Shown: positions 10,990-21,902 of the stretch, piece after piece
Layout of the letters: each line of letters begins with the position of its first letter
How positions within the stretch are numbered: the first letter of the stretch is position 1
NCBI RefSeq assembly: GCF_026262505.1
Contig: NC_067207.1
Coordinates: forward strand, 33,324,082-33,388,081
Length of the DNA: 64,000 nt
Reading direction: 5' to 3'
Source of the DNA: Trichomonas vaginalis G3
Lineage: Eukaryota > Parabasalia > Trichomonadida > Trichomonadidae
Notes under the pieces: model-generated
What the model was told of the DNA's origin: nothing
The model's input: only the letters and a program-made list of their open reading frames with translations
Database searches by the model: none
Translations under genes and position numbers: made by a program

Positions 10990-11463
10990 TTATTTTGTTT
11001 TTTGGTTATCGTGATCTGATTGAGGTGGTGGATTTTTAAATGCATAGTTATTGATTTGATTTGAGCTAATTGATGATGGTGTGTAATTGAAACCAGTTGG
11101 TGTGATTTTATTATTATAATGAGGAGGCAATGGTTGAAAGTAGGATGGAATTGGTATTTCAGGTATTTCTTCTGCTCTGCCTCTTTCTATTGTACCTTTC
11201 AGAAGTTCAAATTCATTATTGGAAAATCTTGGTAATGTACGAGTAACAATTTGGTTTCTCTGTACAATTGGTTTGCTATTTTTGATTTCTTCTGTATAAT
11301 GATGTAATGTTGATGTAGAAGGTTGAGTTCTGGGTGTTATTGTTTTAACAGCAGGTCTTGGTTTGAAAATAGCATCAATACAATCATTATAAAGAATTGT
11401 GAGTGCTCCAGACAATGCTAAAATTAGTATAAGTATTGCAAGAACGAGTAAAAATAAAATCAT
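10990..11463 (-). CDS. Hypothetical single-pass membrane protein
   Basis: 157 residues. The first 25 are strongly hydrophobic (MILFLLVLAILILILALSG), acting as a signal anchor or signal peptide. The remainder is polar, Pro- and Asn-rich and probably disordered (PSSISSNQINNY, FKNPPPQSDHDNQKTK). I recognise no domain. The ATG is the first Met of the frame. Upstream are two GGGGGA blocks about 20 bases apart (11,480-11,505), unusual in this AT-rich setting and possibly a promoter element. It could be a short-lived lineage-specific protein. Confidence 0.5.
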   Translation of the reverse strand: MILFLLVLAILILILALSGALTILYNDCIDAIFKPRPAVKTITPRTQPSTSTLHHYTEEIKNSKPIVQRNQIVTRTLPRFSNNEFELLKGTIERGRAEEIPEIPIPSYFQPLPPHYNNKITPTGFNYTPSSISSNQINNYAFKNPPPQSDHDNQKTK

Positions 11464-11951
11464 AGAAAAATTACTATCCCCCTTATAAAATAATTTGTCC
11501 CCCTAATTCTTCAAATCAACACAAGAAATGAATGTGCACATACACTGTTTATATTATGAGACTATCGACCAAACTTATCCAACTTAAAAGCTATCTAATT
11601 TTCAAATTTTACCCTTTCTTTCCATAGAAATATCAATCTTGATACAAAATATTTTGATTTGAAATATGTTTTGCATAGTGGTGGCCAATGGGACACCAAA
11701 TTCTAATAGACAAGTGTGAAGTGGGACTAGTTTTTATGAATAAAAATTAGTTTAATTTTTAATGCATGATTTGAAATGAATTGATTAAAACCATAATTTT
11801 TATGCGTGTCTACTTTTTAAGTGAAACCTTTGTAAGGAAAATTCCTATAAATTAGAAAAATTATTTGCACAAAATACATAAAAATGTTTAAAAGATTATT
11901 CATACAATATTATTCAACAAAATCAAAAACCATACTATATTAGAAAAATCA
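11464..11951. other. Intergenic
   Basis: AT-rich spacer with the two C/G-runs near 11,480-11,505. Nothing else is recognised. Confidence 0.45.
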
Positions 11952-13133
11952 TTAATCTAAGAATCTTCTTGGAATTTTGCTCAATCTACTTGGAAAAGCG
12001 TATTCTTGAGCAGCTTTTGCACGTAAATTCGAAGCTTTCTGAGGATTATAGAGGAAGTTCCTCTTCTTTTCAACAACTTCTTGTTCTCTTGGTGTCTGAA
12101 TTTCGTTTTCTTTGTAAGGACGAGGAGTTTTCTCTGTTTGTCTGATATTTCCTGCAGCAATAGCTCTCTTCTGTGCAGTCATTGGTCTCAAGTCTGTATT
12201 CTTCCTTGTAGCGTCGAATGGAGCGAAGTTTTCTTTTCCGATTGTTGTAATTTTCGGTTCTGTCCACTCAAATTGATGGTCGTTTATAAATCCTGCGTTT
12301 GTAAAGGCTGTTCTGAACAGCTCTCTTAACATCGTGTAGTTTGGTGACTCTGTAAAACCGAGATTTCGGACGTATTTCATGTAAGTAACGAATTCTGGAG
12401 GAAGATTAGCACAGAGCTGGCGAATTGGAGTATCTTCCTTGCAATCTGCAATAAGTTTGTATTTCTCTTCGCGAGAATGAGCATTGATGCCCATCCATGG
12501 TAATTTGCCTTTCAAAAGATATATCCAAACATATCCTAAGGCTTCGAGGTCATCACGACGTGATTGTTCATGTCCACGTAATGCTCCAATTGATGCATAG
12601 CGTGCTGTGCCTGTGAGACTCTTGCCTTCGATGTATCTGATATGTTCATGAGTAATATCGTCACGATAGCGTTTGGAAAGTCCAAAGTCAATAGAATAGA
12701 CTTTAACAGCATTCTTTCCTGTTCCAACCATGAAGTTATCTGGCTTGATATCACGGTGGATGTAATTTTTACTGTGAATATACTGAATTGCTGAAAGCAT
12801 TTGATCTGCAAGTACTAAAACTGTCTTTAATGAAAGTTTTTGTCCATTCTTCTGGAATAGATCTTCAAGAGAAGAGCCTAATAAGTCCATAACCATGATA
12901 TTATGATTCTTTTCGCATCCAGTCCAATGAATATTAGGTATATGAGATCCACCTGCAAATTTTTTGTATAATTTAGCTTCGTAATGTAGCTGTGGCGCTG
13001 GACAATCGAGAGATTCGAATTTTGCGGCATAATACTCATGAGTTAGAGTGTGTTCTACGAGATATATTTTGCCAAACGATCCAGCGCCAAGTTTCCGTTT
13101 GATATGATAATATGTTCCTACTGTTCTATCCAT
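11952..13133 (-). CDS. Casein kinase 1 family Ser/Thr protein kinase
   Basis: 393 residues with a complete kinase domain (about 7-285). Seen: glycine loop GAGSFGKIYLV (16-26), ATP-anchoring Lys38 in YAAKFE, catalytic loop HRDIKPDN (126-133, base Asp128), metal-binding IDFG (148-151), and the CK1 signature GTARYASIGALRGHEQSRRDDLE in place of the usual APE motif. The C-terminal 100 residues are basic, polar and probably disordered, ending PSRLSKIPRRFLD. This fits a CK1 of the large trichomonad kinome acting in cytosol or nucleus. The gene is divergent from the bromodomain-like gene at 13,373, so the roughly 240 bases between them must hold both promoters. The kinase looks catalytically whole. 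Confidence 0.9.
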   Translation of the reverse strand: MDRTVGTYYHIKRKLGAGSFGKIYLVEHTLTHEYYAAKFESLDCPAPQLHYEAKLYKKFAGGSHIPNIHWTGCEKNHNIMVMDLLGSSLEDLFQKNGQKLSLKTVLVLADQMLSAIQYIHSKNYIHRDIKPDNFMVGTGKNAVKVYSIDFGLSKRYRDDITHEHIRYIEGKSLTGTARYASIGALRGHEQSRRDDLEALGYVWIYLLKGKLPWMGINAHSREEKYKLIADCKEDTPIRQLCANLPPEFVTYMKYVRNLGFTESPNYTMLRELFRTAFTNAGFINDHQFEWTEPKITTIGKENFAPFDATRKNTDLRPMTAQKRAIAAGNIRQTEKTPRPYKENEIQTPREQEVVEKKRNFLYNPQKASNLRAKAAQEYAFPSRLSKIPRRFLD

Positions 13134-13363
13134 GAATTTCTGTTTTGAAATTTACACTCAAGAAAAAAAAATTCTTAACGTAATTCTTCTCAATTTTTAC
13201 GATGATTAAAATTATATTGCTTGTTATTTTGGAGATGAATGTATTCCATTTAGTGTCACTTTTTGGCTGCATGACATCCCTTCAGAAATCAAGACCAAAT
13301 GTAAATAAAAGTTTGGTCTCCATCCGTCATGAGTTTCTGAATTTCAAAGTCAAATTATTTTTT

Positions 13364-13370
13364 TCATTTC
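13364..13370 (+). promoter_or_regulatory. Initiator TCATTTC
   Basis: The motif lies two bases before the ATG at 13,373. It favours that start over an in-frame ATG 57 codons upstream (13,202), which would add a hydrophobic, unlikely leader. Confidence 0.5.
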
Positions 13371-13372
13371 TT

Positions 13373-14050
13373 ATGAATGAAAAAAATCTGAAGATCTGTG
13401 AAGATATCCTAAGAGATTTTCTTCGTCTACCTGCATCTAAGCTTATTTGGGACAATAAAGTTAATTGTTTTGGCGAAACACTTGATATTCGCACCACTTT
13501 ATCCGATATTTCATTAAAGGTTCAGAGAAATGAATACACTTCAGTTTCAGAGTTCATGGAAGAAACAACTGAAGTCATTACAACTGCAAGATCAAAGAAA
13601 AATAAAGTTCCCATTGTTGTTGCTTTATGTGACGATATGATTAAAGAACTGAACAAAATTTATGTTTATTACGCTGACATTACTGCAAAAAGAAAAGAGC
13701 ATGAAGAAAAAATCCGTTCATTGTATGAAGAATGGTATAAACATAAATCTCCAGAAAGTGAAGGCGATCAAAGCGTGAAACCACAAAAAGTAACGTTTGG
13801 ATCTCATATGCTTAACAAAGACCCGGCAACATTCACAGCCCATGATTTTACAGTTCTGATAAACATTATCAAAGTTCCAGACATCATTACAAGAATTGCC
13901 GCCTTTATCTACTTTATACAGCCAGAAGCAATTTCTTTGACTGACTCCATTTCAATCCACACTTCTCTCCTCAAAGAAGAAAACATCCCAAAGATTGCTG
14001 AATACGCACAAGTGTTACTGAAAGAAGCTGCTATCAGAGATATGGTTTGA
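13373..14050 (+). CDS. Small bromodomain-like protein
   Basis: 225 residues from the initiator-supported Met (MNEKNLKICEDILRDFLR). The first 90 residues resemble a divergent bromodomain: an opening helix CEDILRDFLRLPASKLIW, then LDIRTTLSDISLKVQRNEY, which occupies the place of the family's PMDLxTIxxKL...Y stretch, then TSVSEFMEETTEVI. The acetyl-lysine-binding Asn is not obvious, so binding is uncertain. A charged coiled segment (KRKEHEEKIRSLYEEW) and a C-terminal helical region follow. If the call is right it reads histone acetylation in the nucleus. It could equally be an unrelated helical protein. It shares its promoter region with the CK1 gene. Confidence 0.4.
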   Translation: MNEKNLKICEDILRDFLRLPASKLIWDNKVNCFGETLDIRTTLSDISLKVQRNEYTSVSEFMEETTEVITTARSKKNKVPIVVALCDDMIKELNKIYVYYADITAKRKEHEEKIRSLYEEWYKHKSPESEGDQSVKPQKVTFGSHMLNKDPATFTAHDFTVLINIIKVPDIITRIAAFIYFIQPEAISLTDSISIHTSLLKEENIPKIAEYAQVLLKEAAIRDMV

Positions 14051-14995
14051 TTAAGAATATATTTAATTTGTAAGTCTAAATTTTTGATCATTAATATTAA
14101 AATTTTTATGAGCCATAAATATATAGTCGTTATGCCTTTCATCGATGTAAGTAAAATAAAATGATTTTTAAATGTTATGTTCAAAATATAAAATATCAAA
14201 ATTTTATTGATTACTAATAATGTTTGCAAATGTAATTACAAGATTCTTATTGACTTGATTAAACAATATGGTAATAATCTGAAACTTAATTGCAAAATTA
14301 AAATTCAGAGAAAAAAAAAAGACTATATACCCTTAAATTGAAGAAATTGGACTAAAATGTTCTTAGATATATTGTTGCTTAGATTTACAAGTTTGAAATC
14401 ACTGTAAAACATAATTCAATACAACATAGTTTAAAGTCAAGCAATGCTTGGTGATCTAATTTAAATGTGGAAATAGTTGTTAAAGTTTTTTCACTAAATC
14501 ACCAATATTGAATTAATTGATTACGTAATCTATGATTAATTGTAAAAATTAGATTTAAAATGTTGTAGTTGTTCATCCATGGGCCTATCCATAACAATAT
14601 ATTTTTCCGATTTTTCATTTCACGAGAGTAAATCTGATAAAATTATGAAAAATATTATTTGAAAATATTGTTGTAAAATTATGGAAAATAAAAATTTCTG
14701 ATAAAAATATCCATAAATCGAACAAATAAATAATACACTCAAATGCATATTAAATGTAATATCTAACAATATCAATATTGGCCGGAAATATTTACTTGCC
14801 ACTAAATTAAAACGGTTTGATCAATAGCATTTTTTCATTTATGAAAAATGCAATTCTATACAATTGTAGTACATAATGTCAAACTTTTTTATAACTTGAT
14901 TGTTTCTTTTAAATTTTTCAATTATACTCTCAAAATAAAATTATTGGGTAAATGTTTATGTACTCATAATATTTATTAATCTTCCCAATAAAATA
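14051..14995. other. Intergenic
   Basis: About 950 AT-rich bases without a credible gene or repeat. Confidence 0.5.
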
Positions 14996-15766
14996 ATGTA
15001 TAATCGTAAACTATTCAAAAAAATAGAGACAGAAGGGATGCAGGAATTTTCGGTCTCAGATCGACGTATTCCTATTCCTGATCTCGATGACTTTGATAAT
15101 AACGAACTACACTCACTTTATGGTGTACATGACAATGCACAAACTATCATCCAAATGTCAGAAAGAGGTGATTTCGTCACTATCTCACCACAGTTCCTGA
15201 ATAAATGGATATCTGGAGACGTTACAATGCCATATGACCAGCTCGTAATCATTGACGCTAGATTTGATTATGAATTCCAAGGAGGTCATATCTCCGGGGC
15301 AATCAACGTGAATAACTCCAAAATGATGATGCACATATTTAAAAGATTTGAAGGTAAGAACGCTGCATTTGTCTTTCATTGCGAATTCTCACATGACAGA
15401 GCTCCGAACTTAATGAACAAATTTCGGATATACGACCGTAGCCAGCACATCTACCCCAATTTAACACATAAGCATCTATTCCTACTTTCAGGCGGCTATT
15501 CCAAATTTTTCGAACTATACAAAGATAAGACCACAGGATCGTATTTACCAATGCGTGATGAAAATCACGTGGCAAATGGCGATCTAAAACGATCTTACTC
15601 AAAATATAATTCAGACAATACAGAACAAAGAAGAAATCTTATACATCGCTTTCATTCTACTGATTCTATTGGAATTTCTAGCTTTACTGCCAGAAATTCC
15701 AGTTCACCGATCCTTTTCAGCGATACAAAGTATCCAGCATCTCAAGATTTGAGTTTAGTTTTATAA
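14996..15766 (+). CDS. Cdc25-like dual-specificity phosphatase (rhodanese fold)
   Basis: 256 residues. The centre holds a Cdc25/rhodanese catalytic domain (about 60-180). Marks: VIIDARFDYEFQGGHISGAIN (residues 85-104) and the active-site loop HCEFSHDRAP (128-137), with nucleophile Cys129 and Arg135. The loop matches the Cdc25 form HCEFSxxRxP rather than a sulfurtransferase. The expected role is removing inhibitory phosphates from cyclin-dependent kinases. The N-terminus is short compared with animal Cdc25, and the C-terminal 70 residues are Ser-rich (RFHSTDSIGISSF) and probably regulatory. A TCATAAT initiator-like string lies about 30 bases upstream. Confidence 0.8.
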   Translation: MYNRKLFKKIETEGMQEFSVSDRRIPIPDLDDFDNNELHSLYGVHDNAQTIIQMSERGDFVTISPQFLNKWISGDVTMPYDQLVIIDARFDYEFQGGHISGAINVNNSKMMMHIFKRFEGKNAAFVFHCEFSHDRAPNLMNKFRIYDRSQHIYPNLTHKHLFLLSGGYSKFFELYKDKTTGSYLPMRDENHVANGDLKRSYSKYNSDNTEQRRNLIHRFHSTDSIGISSFTARNSSSPILFSDTKYPASQDLSLVL

Positions 15767-16695
15767 GGTGAAAATACAGATCATTTTTTTAAAACTTGAA
15801 TGAATGAATATGTTTTAGCGGAAAAGATACTTATTTTTCGATATGTAGTTATTTGTCAAATAATTCCATGCCCCACTAACTATTGAAAGAATTACCTCAT
15901 TCGACCATCAATTTATTTCAAATTGAATGACACATTCAAATTTGACAATTTTATGAATTTTTATAACGAGTAATAATGATATTGTTGTAAACAGAAATTC
16001 ATCAAAAGTGACACCTCAGAAAAGCTAAAATATTGAATTTTTGGAACTTTTGATAGAGCACGTTTTTAAATATTAATTAAAGTAAATGTATATTTTGTAA
16101 AGATTCTTTTTAATAAAAAAATAAAATTTTGAAGAAGAACACAAAATCTTCTGAAAAATAATATCACATAAACTCATATTATTTTCTAATATATAACTAT
16201 TTTATATAAAAATCAAATTCAATGATCTTAAAAGCGAAGGATAAACCTCAAAATTTACGAATATAATGAGTGGGAATATAATGCTTATCTATCATAAAAC
16301 CATATGAAATATCAATTTTTGCTTTACGCCTAATTTTTGACGACAATTAGCAAAAAATGTTAAATGTTAACACTCAGTCCATTTGAATATGAAAAATAAA
16401 ATTGACTTTGATTAAATGTTTTTATTTATCATGCAATTCTTCTTGCGACCAAAGATTTGAATAAAACTTCAAAAAATAAGATAGCTTAAAAAATAATATA
16501 CGGTAGTGTTTACTAATAGATGAATAGTATATAAATTCTATTAAAATGGATTTGATCCAAAAAAATATATAAAATTTGATCATAAATAAAATCGTTTTAA
16601 ATTACTTCTTCATTTAAATTATAACAATTATTTTTGATTTTTATTTATCATCCACATTCAAATTTGAATCTTATCACAAAAGAAGGACCACTTTT
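15767..16695. other. Intergenic
   Basis: AT-rich. The one item noted is TTTTGATAGAGCACGTTT near 16,047-16,064, the inverted match of a string at 5,038-5,054. Confidence 0.45.
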
Positions 16696-16962
16696 ATGAC
16701 TACTGCCAAATCTATAAGCAGAGAATGGCTATTTGAAGCTAAAAGAAGAATAGAAGAAGGTGAATCTTACAAAAGTGTGGGAAAGGAAGTTGAATTGGAA
16801 AATGGTAAAATTAAATTGAATGTTGCCGAAAATACAATAAGAAGAGCATTTCAACTTCAAGAAATCGAATTACCAAATTATTATTTAACACAAAAATATA
16901 TATATAAAATTATGATCATAAATATAAAATTATTTAACACATACATTCAACAAATCAACTAG
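16696..16962 (+). pseudogene. Short helix-turn-helix-like fragment
   Basis: 88 codons. The first 50 look protein-like (SREWLFEAKRRIEEGESYKS, then ENTIRRAFQLQ), with a helix-turn-helix flavour seen in transposon-derived DNA-binding domains. The rest is AT-driven low complexity (YIYKIMIINIK), suggesting the original frame was lost. I do not recognise a family. It is probably the 5' remnant of a decayed gene or transposon. Confidence 0.3.
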
Positions 16963-17413
16963 AATTATCCCATTTTGTTAATGATTCAAAAATAACAAAT
17001 TGGAATGAAATCATTGATCGTCGGAATCATATCAAGACATATCCAGGAAAGTACAGCATTACCTTTTATCTCTGCACTTAGATAATGGCCTGAATTTATT
17101 CCCTGAAAAATGATAAAAAAAAAGATATCGATAAAACATGTTCCTATCAATTTCATGTAGTGTGCATATATCTTTAAAAATACATGCTTCAGTCAATTCA
17201 ATTGAAAGATCCTACCATTTGCACATTTGCATTTCAATATTACATCAAAACAGATAAATAATGCGCCTGCTATCCTATAAATATAGTTATTCATGTTATT
17301 GCAGCATTTAACTTAGCTTCAAAAGCTTACAAAGCTACATAATTAATTAATCGAATTAATTTTGCTCTCCAATTTTGCAAAAATTAAGTTGAAATACACC
17401 AACAATCTTAGAT
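16963..17413. other. Intergenic
   Basis: AT-rich spacer without recognised features. Confidence 0.4.
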
Positions 17414-18228
17414 ATGAACCATCAAGTCTTGATCAAGTATTCAAATCTTGCAGAACTCGACAACATTCATGATCCTGAGTTTGATTTTTCTATTTTTCCT
17501 CTTATCAATCATATCAAAGATCAAATATTGGAATTTAAGCGAAAAGTGAATAATATTCCAAAATCATTGACGAAACATACAATTTTTTTCTTAATTGATT
17601 TACAAATGCCATTCTAATTCTAAAAGTTTCTTCCTAATATTATTGCACAAACATACTTACGTCTATCATTTCATCTTTTGCACCTCAAACTTCCAGATTT
17701 CCCTTCTTTCACTAGAATTTCACATAGACTAAAGCACAGATTTGTCATATAATTTTGTTTTTAAAGAATAGCCCTAATTTTGCAACTCGAAAGAAGTATA
17801 TCTTCTCTAAGGACTTGCTAATGGAATGCAATGCACTACCTATTGTCAATTCAACAAAAAATCGGAACTTCTTTGTTGCATTATATCATTCCACAACAAA
17901 TATTCAAGTATTTGTTCAGATCATATTCCCATATTTTCTCCTCAATTGAACAGTGATCTTGAATCTAGTTACATTTCATTTTCACGAAAAGATAGTAAAT
18001 CACACTGATCTCCATCAGTCAAGATCACAAAAATCACCAAATTCGATATCGAACATAAGTAAATCACATTGTGTCCTCAAAACAGAGGTGACATTTCTAA
18101 CATTTCAACAACAAGTTTGTTTGCCAACAACGAGGACATTCTTAACAAATATTAAGGCTTCTCTCCGACCAAACGGTCTGTATCGTCTTTCATATCATAT
18201 TTCTTTACTTCGAGGCGATACAACTTGA
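17414..18228 (+). pseudogene. Decayed gene remnant, family unknown
   Basis: A 67-codon open frame with protein-like composition (LAELDNIHDPEFDFSIFPL, EFKRKVNNIPKSL) opens here. Further short open stretches in different frames follow to about 18,228. Base composition over the whole stretch is less AT-extreme than the flanks, as in a former gene. No domain is recognised. It could be chance open frames. Confidence 0.25.
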
Positions 18229-19342
18229 ATTGTTTTAAATGCTCATATGTAGGGCATTATTACTTCATAGTATGAAGTCCGGAAATGCTGTTTTTGATCA
18301 ATCTTGAGTTGAATAATCTAAAATTTTATCACAAACATTGTATTTGGATAGTATTTTATGCAAACAATCAGTATGTTAAACATATTTCTTAGTTTATTTT
18401 GTAATCTAGATGTCTATTAATGCTAAATAAATTTGATTAAAAAATGTGAGCTAAAAAACAAAGCATTATCATTAACTATAATGCTACAAACCAATGTTAA
18501 ACATTTTATTAAATCATAATAGAATAATTTTTTATTTGATAATATTACATAAATGATAAGTGATATCCTTCAAGAAAATATATTTTCCATTGGAAATGCT
18601 GAAATGAATCCAAGATATCGAGTCGTCCATCAATAATCTAAATTATGAAGATTATAAAACGAAAATCTCTTGAATGACCATTGAGGTCTATATGACTATG
18701 TTATTCAAAACATTTACAATTGCTTTTTTGCAATTATGATAAAGGATTGATATCAATGATTTTATTTTCCTAAAAAAATTAAAAAAAAGAAAAATGGAAC
18801 ATGCTTATTCAATAACTATAGACTATGATTATTATAACAAAATTTGAAAAAAGTCACTTCACCACCCTTCGGAGACCTCGTACAAAATCGAAAAAATTTG
18901 GATAAAAATGTACTTTTTCGACCCAAAATTAGTGAACTTGAGAGATGAGAGTAAGGCAATTGATGAACATATGGATAGTAGAATCGTTTTATCGAAAGTT
19001 GAGAAAAGGCAATCTAGACGGAAAATGCGGAATAATTTCAAATTCTTTGGAATTTAAATATTTTTATGAAATTGCCTGCGATATATAATCTCTGAAGATC
19101 ATATAATGTTATCATATAAGTAATGTCCCATGAAACTGACTGCATAAGGAGCTTGGTACATTAAGATCGAGGAAAAATTGAGAGGATCAGTTCACATCGG
19201 AGAGAAGCCTTAAGGACATATTCAATACCAGAAAGTTAAAGCTCAGCATTCAAAAACTAACTATTTTGAACGAAGTTTCTTCTCCAACCGAATTTACAGA
19301 TTTTTCTTCAAAACCACAACTGTTATCTGTTTAAAATCAAGT
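18229..19342. other. Intergenic
   Basis: About 1.1 kb with no gene I can support. Confidence 0.45.
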
Positions 19343-19908
19343 TTATTTTATAATCAGAAATATATTTGCTAAAATATGAGTTGGATCAATTATGTTGTGG
19401 TAGTAAAAATTTGGGAAAAAACGAGAAACACATAATTTTTTGATTTTATTTTCTGCTTCACAAAGTCTTGTAGAAAGATGTGATAATTCGTTGTAGTAAT
19501 TGTTTGTTGGATTTTGTACTTTTACATTATATGTTGTTTGTCCATCATAATCACTATTAATGATTGTAGCTAAACTTGGTGATGATTGTAAATAAAATGT
19601 TTGTGTACAATTATTATTTTTGATTGAACAAAAATCAAATGTAACTTTTGCTTGCCATAATTGAAAACATCTACTAGCATTGTTTCTAATGATATTGCAT
19701 AAATAAAATTGATGTGGACCACTCTGACAAATACCAAAACAGTCAGTTTTTGCTTTGTTATCAATGAAAGATGATTGACTGATGTTGTATTTCTGTTCTG
19801 ATCCAATATCAAGTGAAACATCATCTTTACATTTGTTATTTGTTATGTTATTTCGTGAATAACTATGATTTCCGATTCGTAGAAAATTAATTGAATAACC
19901 TTTATCTA
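19343..19908 (-). pseudogene. Pmp-like surface protein gene, C-terminal half (split by mariner)
   Basis: This is the downstream half of a host gene cut by the mariner element at 19,909-21,212. The half encodes about 187 residues, starting DKGYSINFLRIGNHSYS at the insertion point. It has beta-helix-like repeats (YNISQSSFIDNKAKTDCFGI, NNASRCFQLWQ) and a hydrophobic C-terminus (THILANIFLIIK) suggesting a membrane anchor. Composition and ending resemble the truncated gene at 6,622-7,638. The reading frame is the same on both sides of the TA insertion site. Before insertion the gene would have encoded about 352 residues, close to its relative. Confidence 0.6.
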
Positions 19909-19936
19909 TAGGGTGTCCAAAGGTGTGTTTAGCACA
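19909..19936. repeat. Mariner terminal inverted repeat, left
   Basis: Begins TAGGGTGTCCAAAGGTG; pairs with 21,185-21,212 with one difference. Confidence 0.85.
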
Positions 19937-19988
19937 AACCTGAATACTGCGAATAGAAATAAACAAGTTACATATATATAAAGTTTAT

Positions 19989-21005
19989 TTAAATATAATC
20001 ACCATTGGATTCAATCACGCGTTCGCAGCGATCGATCCAGGCTTGAAAGACACGCTTTAAATCATCATGAGAAAATTGCTCAAATTGCTCTCTTACAAAA
20101 TTTTCAAGATCATCTGGACTCGCGAATTCGCGTCCTTCAGCTCTCTTTTTTAGCGTGCCGAATAAATAAAAGTCAGAGGGTGCAATATCAGGTGAATAAA
20201 TTGGGTTTGGAACAACTTTGACATTGTTTTCCACCAAGTAATTCATTACCTTATGACTTTTGTGAACTCTTGAATTATCAAAATGAATTGCAAACTTTTG
20301 TTTTTGTTGTTTGGATTTCTCAAACTCATCAGAATTGATAATTTGAGTAAGAACATTGTCAATTAGATACTGAGCATTCATCGTATTAGGTTTTTGAAGA
20401 ATATCAATTGCGATGATGCCATTCACGCCCCAAAAAACCGACAACATCGTCATTGGTGTGTCAATTTTTTTCTTCGGGAATGTTTGCGGATTTTCATCCT
20501 TCGGGATCCACATGATTTTGGCTTCTGTTGCATATTGAAACCAAGACTCGTCCCCTGTTACTAAAAAGCGAAACTTCTTGGATTGATACACACCCAATAT
20601 AGAGAGGAGCTCTTTCGAAGATTGGACTCTAGATTTTTTTTGAACTGAATTAAGGTTGTGCGGAACCCAACGTGTATACGCTAGTTTGTAGTTCAAATAA
20701 TTGTGCAGATAATAACTGACTGTTGTACGTGGTATCTTTGTCATCTCCTCTATCCTTCTGAGTGATGCTCTTGGGTCTTCATCTAGCGCTTGAAGAATTG
20801 CTTTGATTTTTCTTTGATCCGGCGATTTTTTGTCAATTTTTATGATGGGCGCCTTTTTGTTCATGAAGTGATACATCCTAACATGATACGTTACAGTGGA
20901 ATAGCTAGGAGCATCCATACCGAAGCATTTTACCAATGTCTCGTAGATTTTTTTACAGTCTTTGCATTTTTTTGCAAGAGCGAGGATGTTTTCTTTATGA
21001 TTCAT
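19989..21005 (-). CDS. Mariner transposase (D,D34D)
   Basis: 338 residues from the Met in MNHKENILALAKK; an open extension upstream to 21,116 is possible but runs into terminal sequence. The N-terminal half has paired helix-turn-helix regions (TYHVRMYHFMNKK; RIEEMTKIPRTTVSYYLHNY). The catalytic triad is visible: Asp in VTGDESWFQY, Asp in AIHFDNSRVHKS, and Asp in YSPDIAPSDFYLF. The last two have 34 residues between them, the mariner D,D34D hallmark. All key residues are present and the frame is uninterrupted, so the enzyme may be active. It would cut at the 28-bp ends and insert at TA. Confidence 0.9.
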   Translation of the reverse strand: MNHKENILALAKKCKDCKKIYETLVKCFGMDAPSYSTVTYHVRMYHFMNKKAPIIKIDKKSPDQRKIKAILQALDEDPRASLRRIEEMTKIPRTTVSYYLHNYLNYKLAYTRWVPHNLNSVQKKSRVQSSKELLSILGVYQSKKFRFLVTGDESWFQYATEAKIMWIPKDENPQTFPKKKIDTPMTMLSVFWGVNGIIAIDILQKPNTMNAQYLIDNVLTQIINSDEFEKSKQQKQKFAIHFDNSRVHKSHKVMNYLVENNVKVVPNPIYSPDIAPSDFYLFGTLKKRAEGREFASPDDLENFVREQFEQFSHDDLKRVFQAWIDRCERVIESNGDYI

Positions 21006-21184
21006 TAAAAAAATGAAAAAAATCCCGCCAAAATTTCCCGCGAAACCGCCTCTTGTCTCAAAATTCATTTTATATCCCGGCATGGCGCCAAAATACAACT
21101 TACTCATCATATACATATATTCATATTTTTTATTATATATTTATAATCAGCATATATCTCCTTTAATAGTCTCATATAGAGCGC

Positions 21185-21212
21185 TGTGCTAAACGCACCT
21201 TTGGACACCCTA
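21185..21212. repeat. Mariner terminal inverted repeat, right
   Basis: Mirror of 19,909-19,936. Confidence 0.85.
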
Positions 21213-21707
21213 TATTTCTCCACAATCAAAGACTGATGAATCTTCAAAAATGTTTTTGTTGTTTGTATTTAATGGTAATGAATATAAAAATACTCCTTCA
21301 TCATCAGATCCTGTTTGTATAGATTTTGTGGCACATGTTCGATAGATAACACAACTTCCAAATAAAGAATAAACTGTTTGAGATGGAGTTTTTGTGCCAT
21401 TGAATCCAGAAATAGAAATAAGAAGTTTTGTTAGAGAATTGATGTTTATATAGACAACAATATCATTAATTCCATTGAATAAACATGTTGTAACATAATA
21501 ATTTCCTACTCCTGTTGGTTTTAATATTGTATTTTCAGTGTGATTTTTGGTGATTTCTGAATTCTCATAAAAGAGCGTCCAAGTATCAAGACTTGGACCG
21601 GAATCGAAGAATAATCTCAACAAGTAATGAATTTTCATATATTTCGTCAGAGTATATGAAAGAATTGGTGATAAAATTTCGTTTAGAGCAGAAAGGATAG
21701 TTTTCAT
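21213..21707 (-). pseudogene. Pmp-like surface protein gene, N-terminal half (split by mariner)
   Basis: 165 residues from the ATG at 21,705-21,707, preceded by a TCATATT initiator. It ends SSVFDCGEI, where the mariner supplies a stop codon at its first bases. A hydrophobic start (MKTILSALNEILSPILSYTL) could act as a signal sequence. With the other half at 19,343-19,908 it forms one host gene interrupted only by the transposon. As it stands the locus can make only a truncated product. Confidence 0.55.
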
Positions 21708-21896
21708 ATAATATGAACATAATATTATTTAAGTACAAAGATTGTTTATTCAAAATTGTAATATCATTATCTTTATCAAGGGATATAATCCCTTGAAATT
21801 GAAAATCAAAACATTTTATGTCACTTTTTTGGTATTTTTTATAAAAATTTATGTTGGCATTTTTTTTATTTTCAAGATTTACAAGAATCTAAGAAT

Positions 21897-21902
21897 TCAT
21901 TC
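21897..21902. repeat. Target-site duplication TCATTC (left)
   Basis: Six bases repeated at 46,865-46,870 on the far side of the Maverick; six is the Polinton duplication length. Confidence 0.65.

Larger units (their letters stand above)
19909..21212 (-). mobile_element. Tvmar1-type mariner transposon, apparently complete
   Basis: A 1,304-bp element bounded by 28-bp inverted repeats (TAGGGTGTCCAAAGGTG... with one mismatch) and by TA on each side (19,907-19,908 and 21,213-21,214), the mariner target duplication. Length and ends agree with what I recall of Tvmar1 of T. vaginalis. It holds one transposase gene and sits inside a host surface-protein gene. Intact ends and an intact gene suggest recent insertion. 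Confidence 0.9.

Noticed and set aside
13202-13372. Longer N-terminus for the bromodomain-like gene
   Set aside because: The extension is hydrophobic and irregular; an initiator motif stands directly before the downstream ATG.
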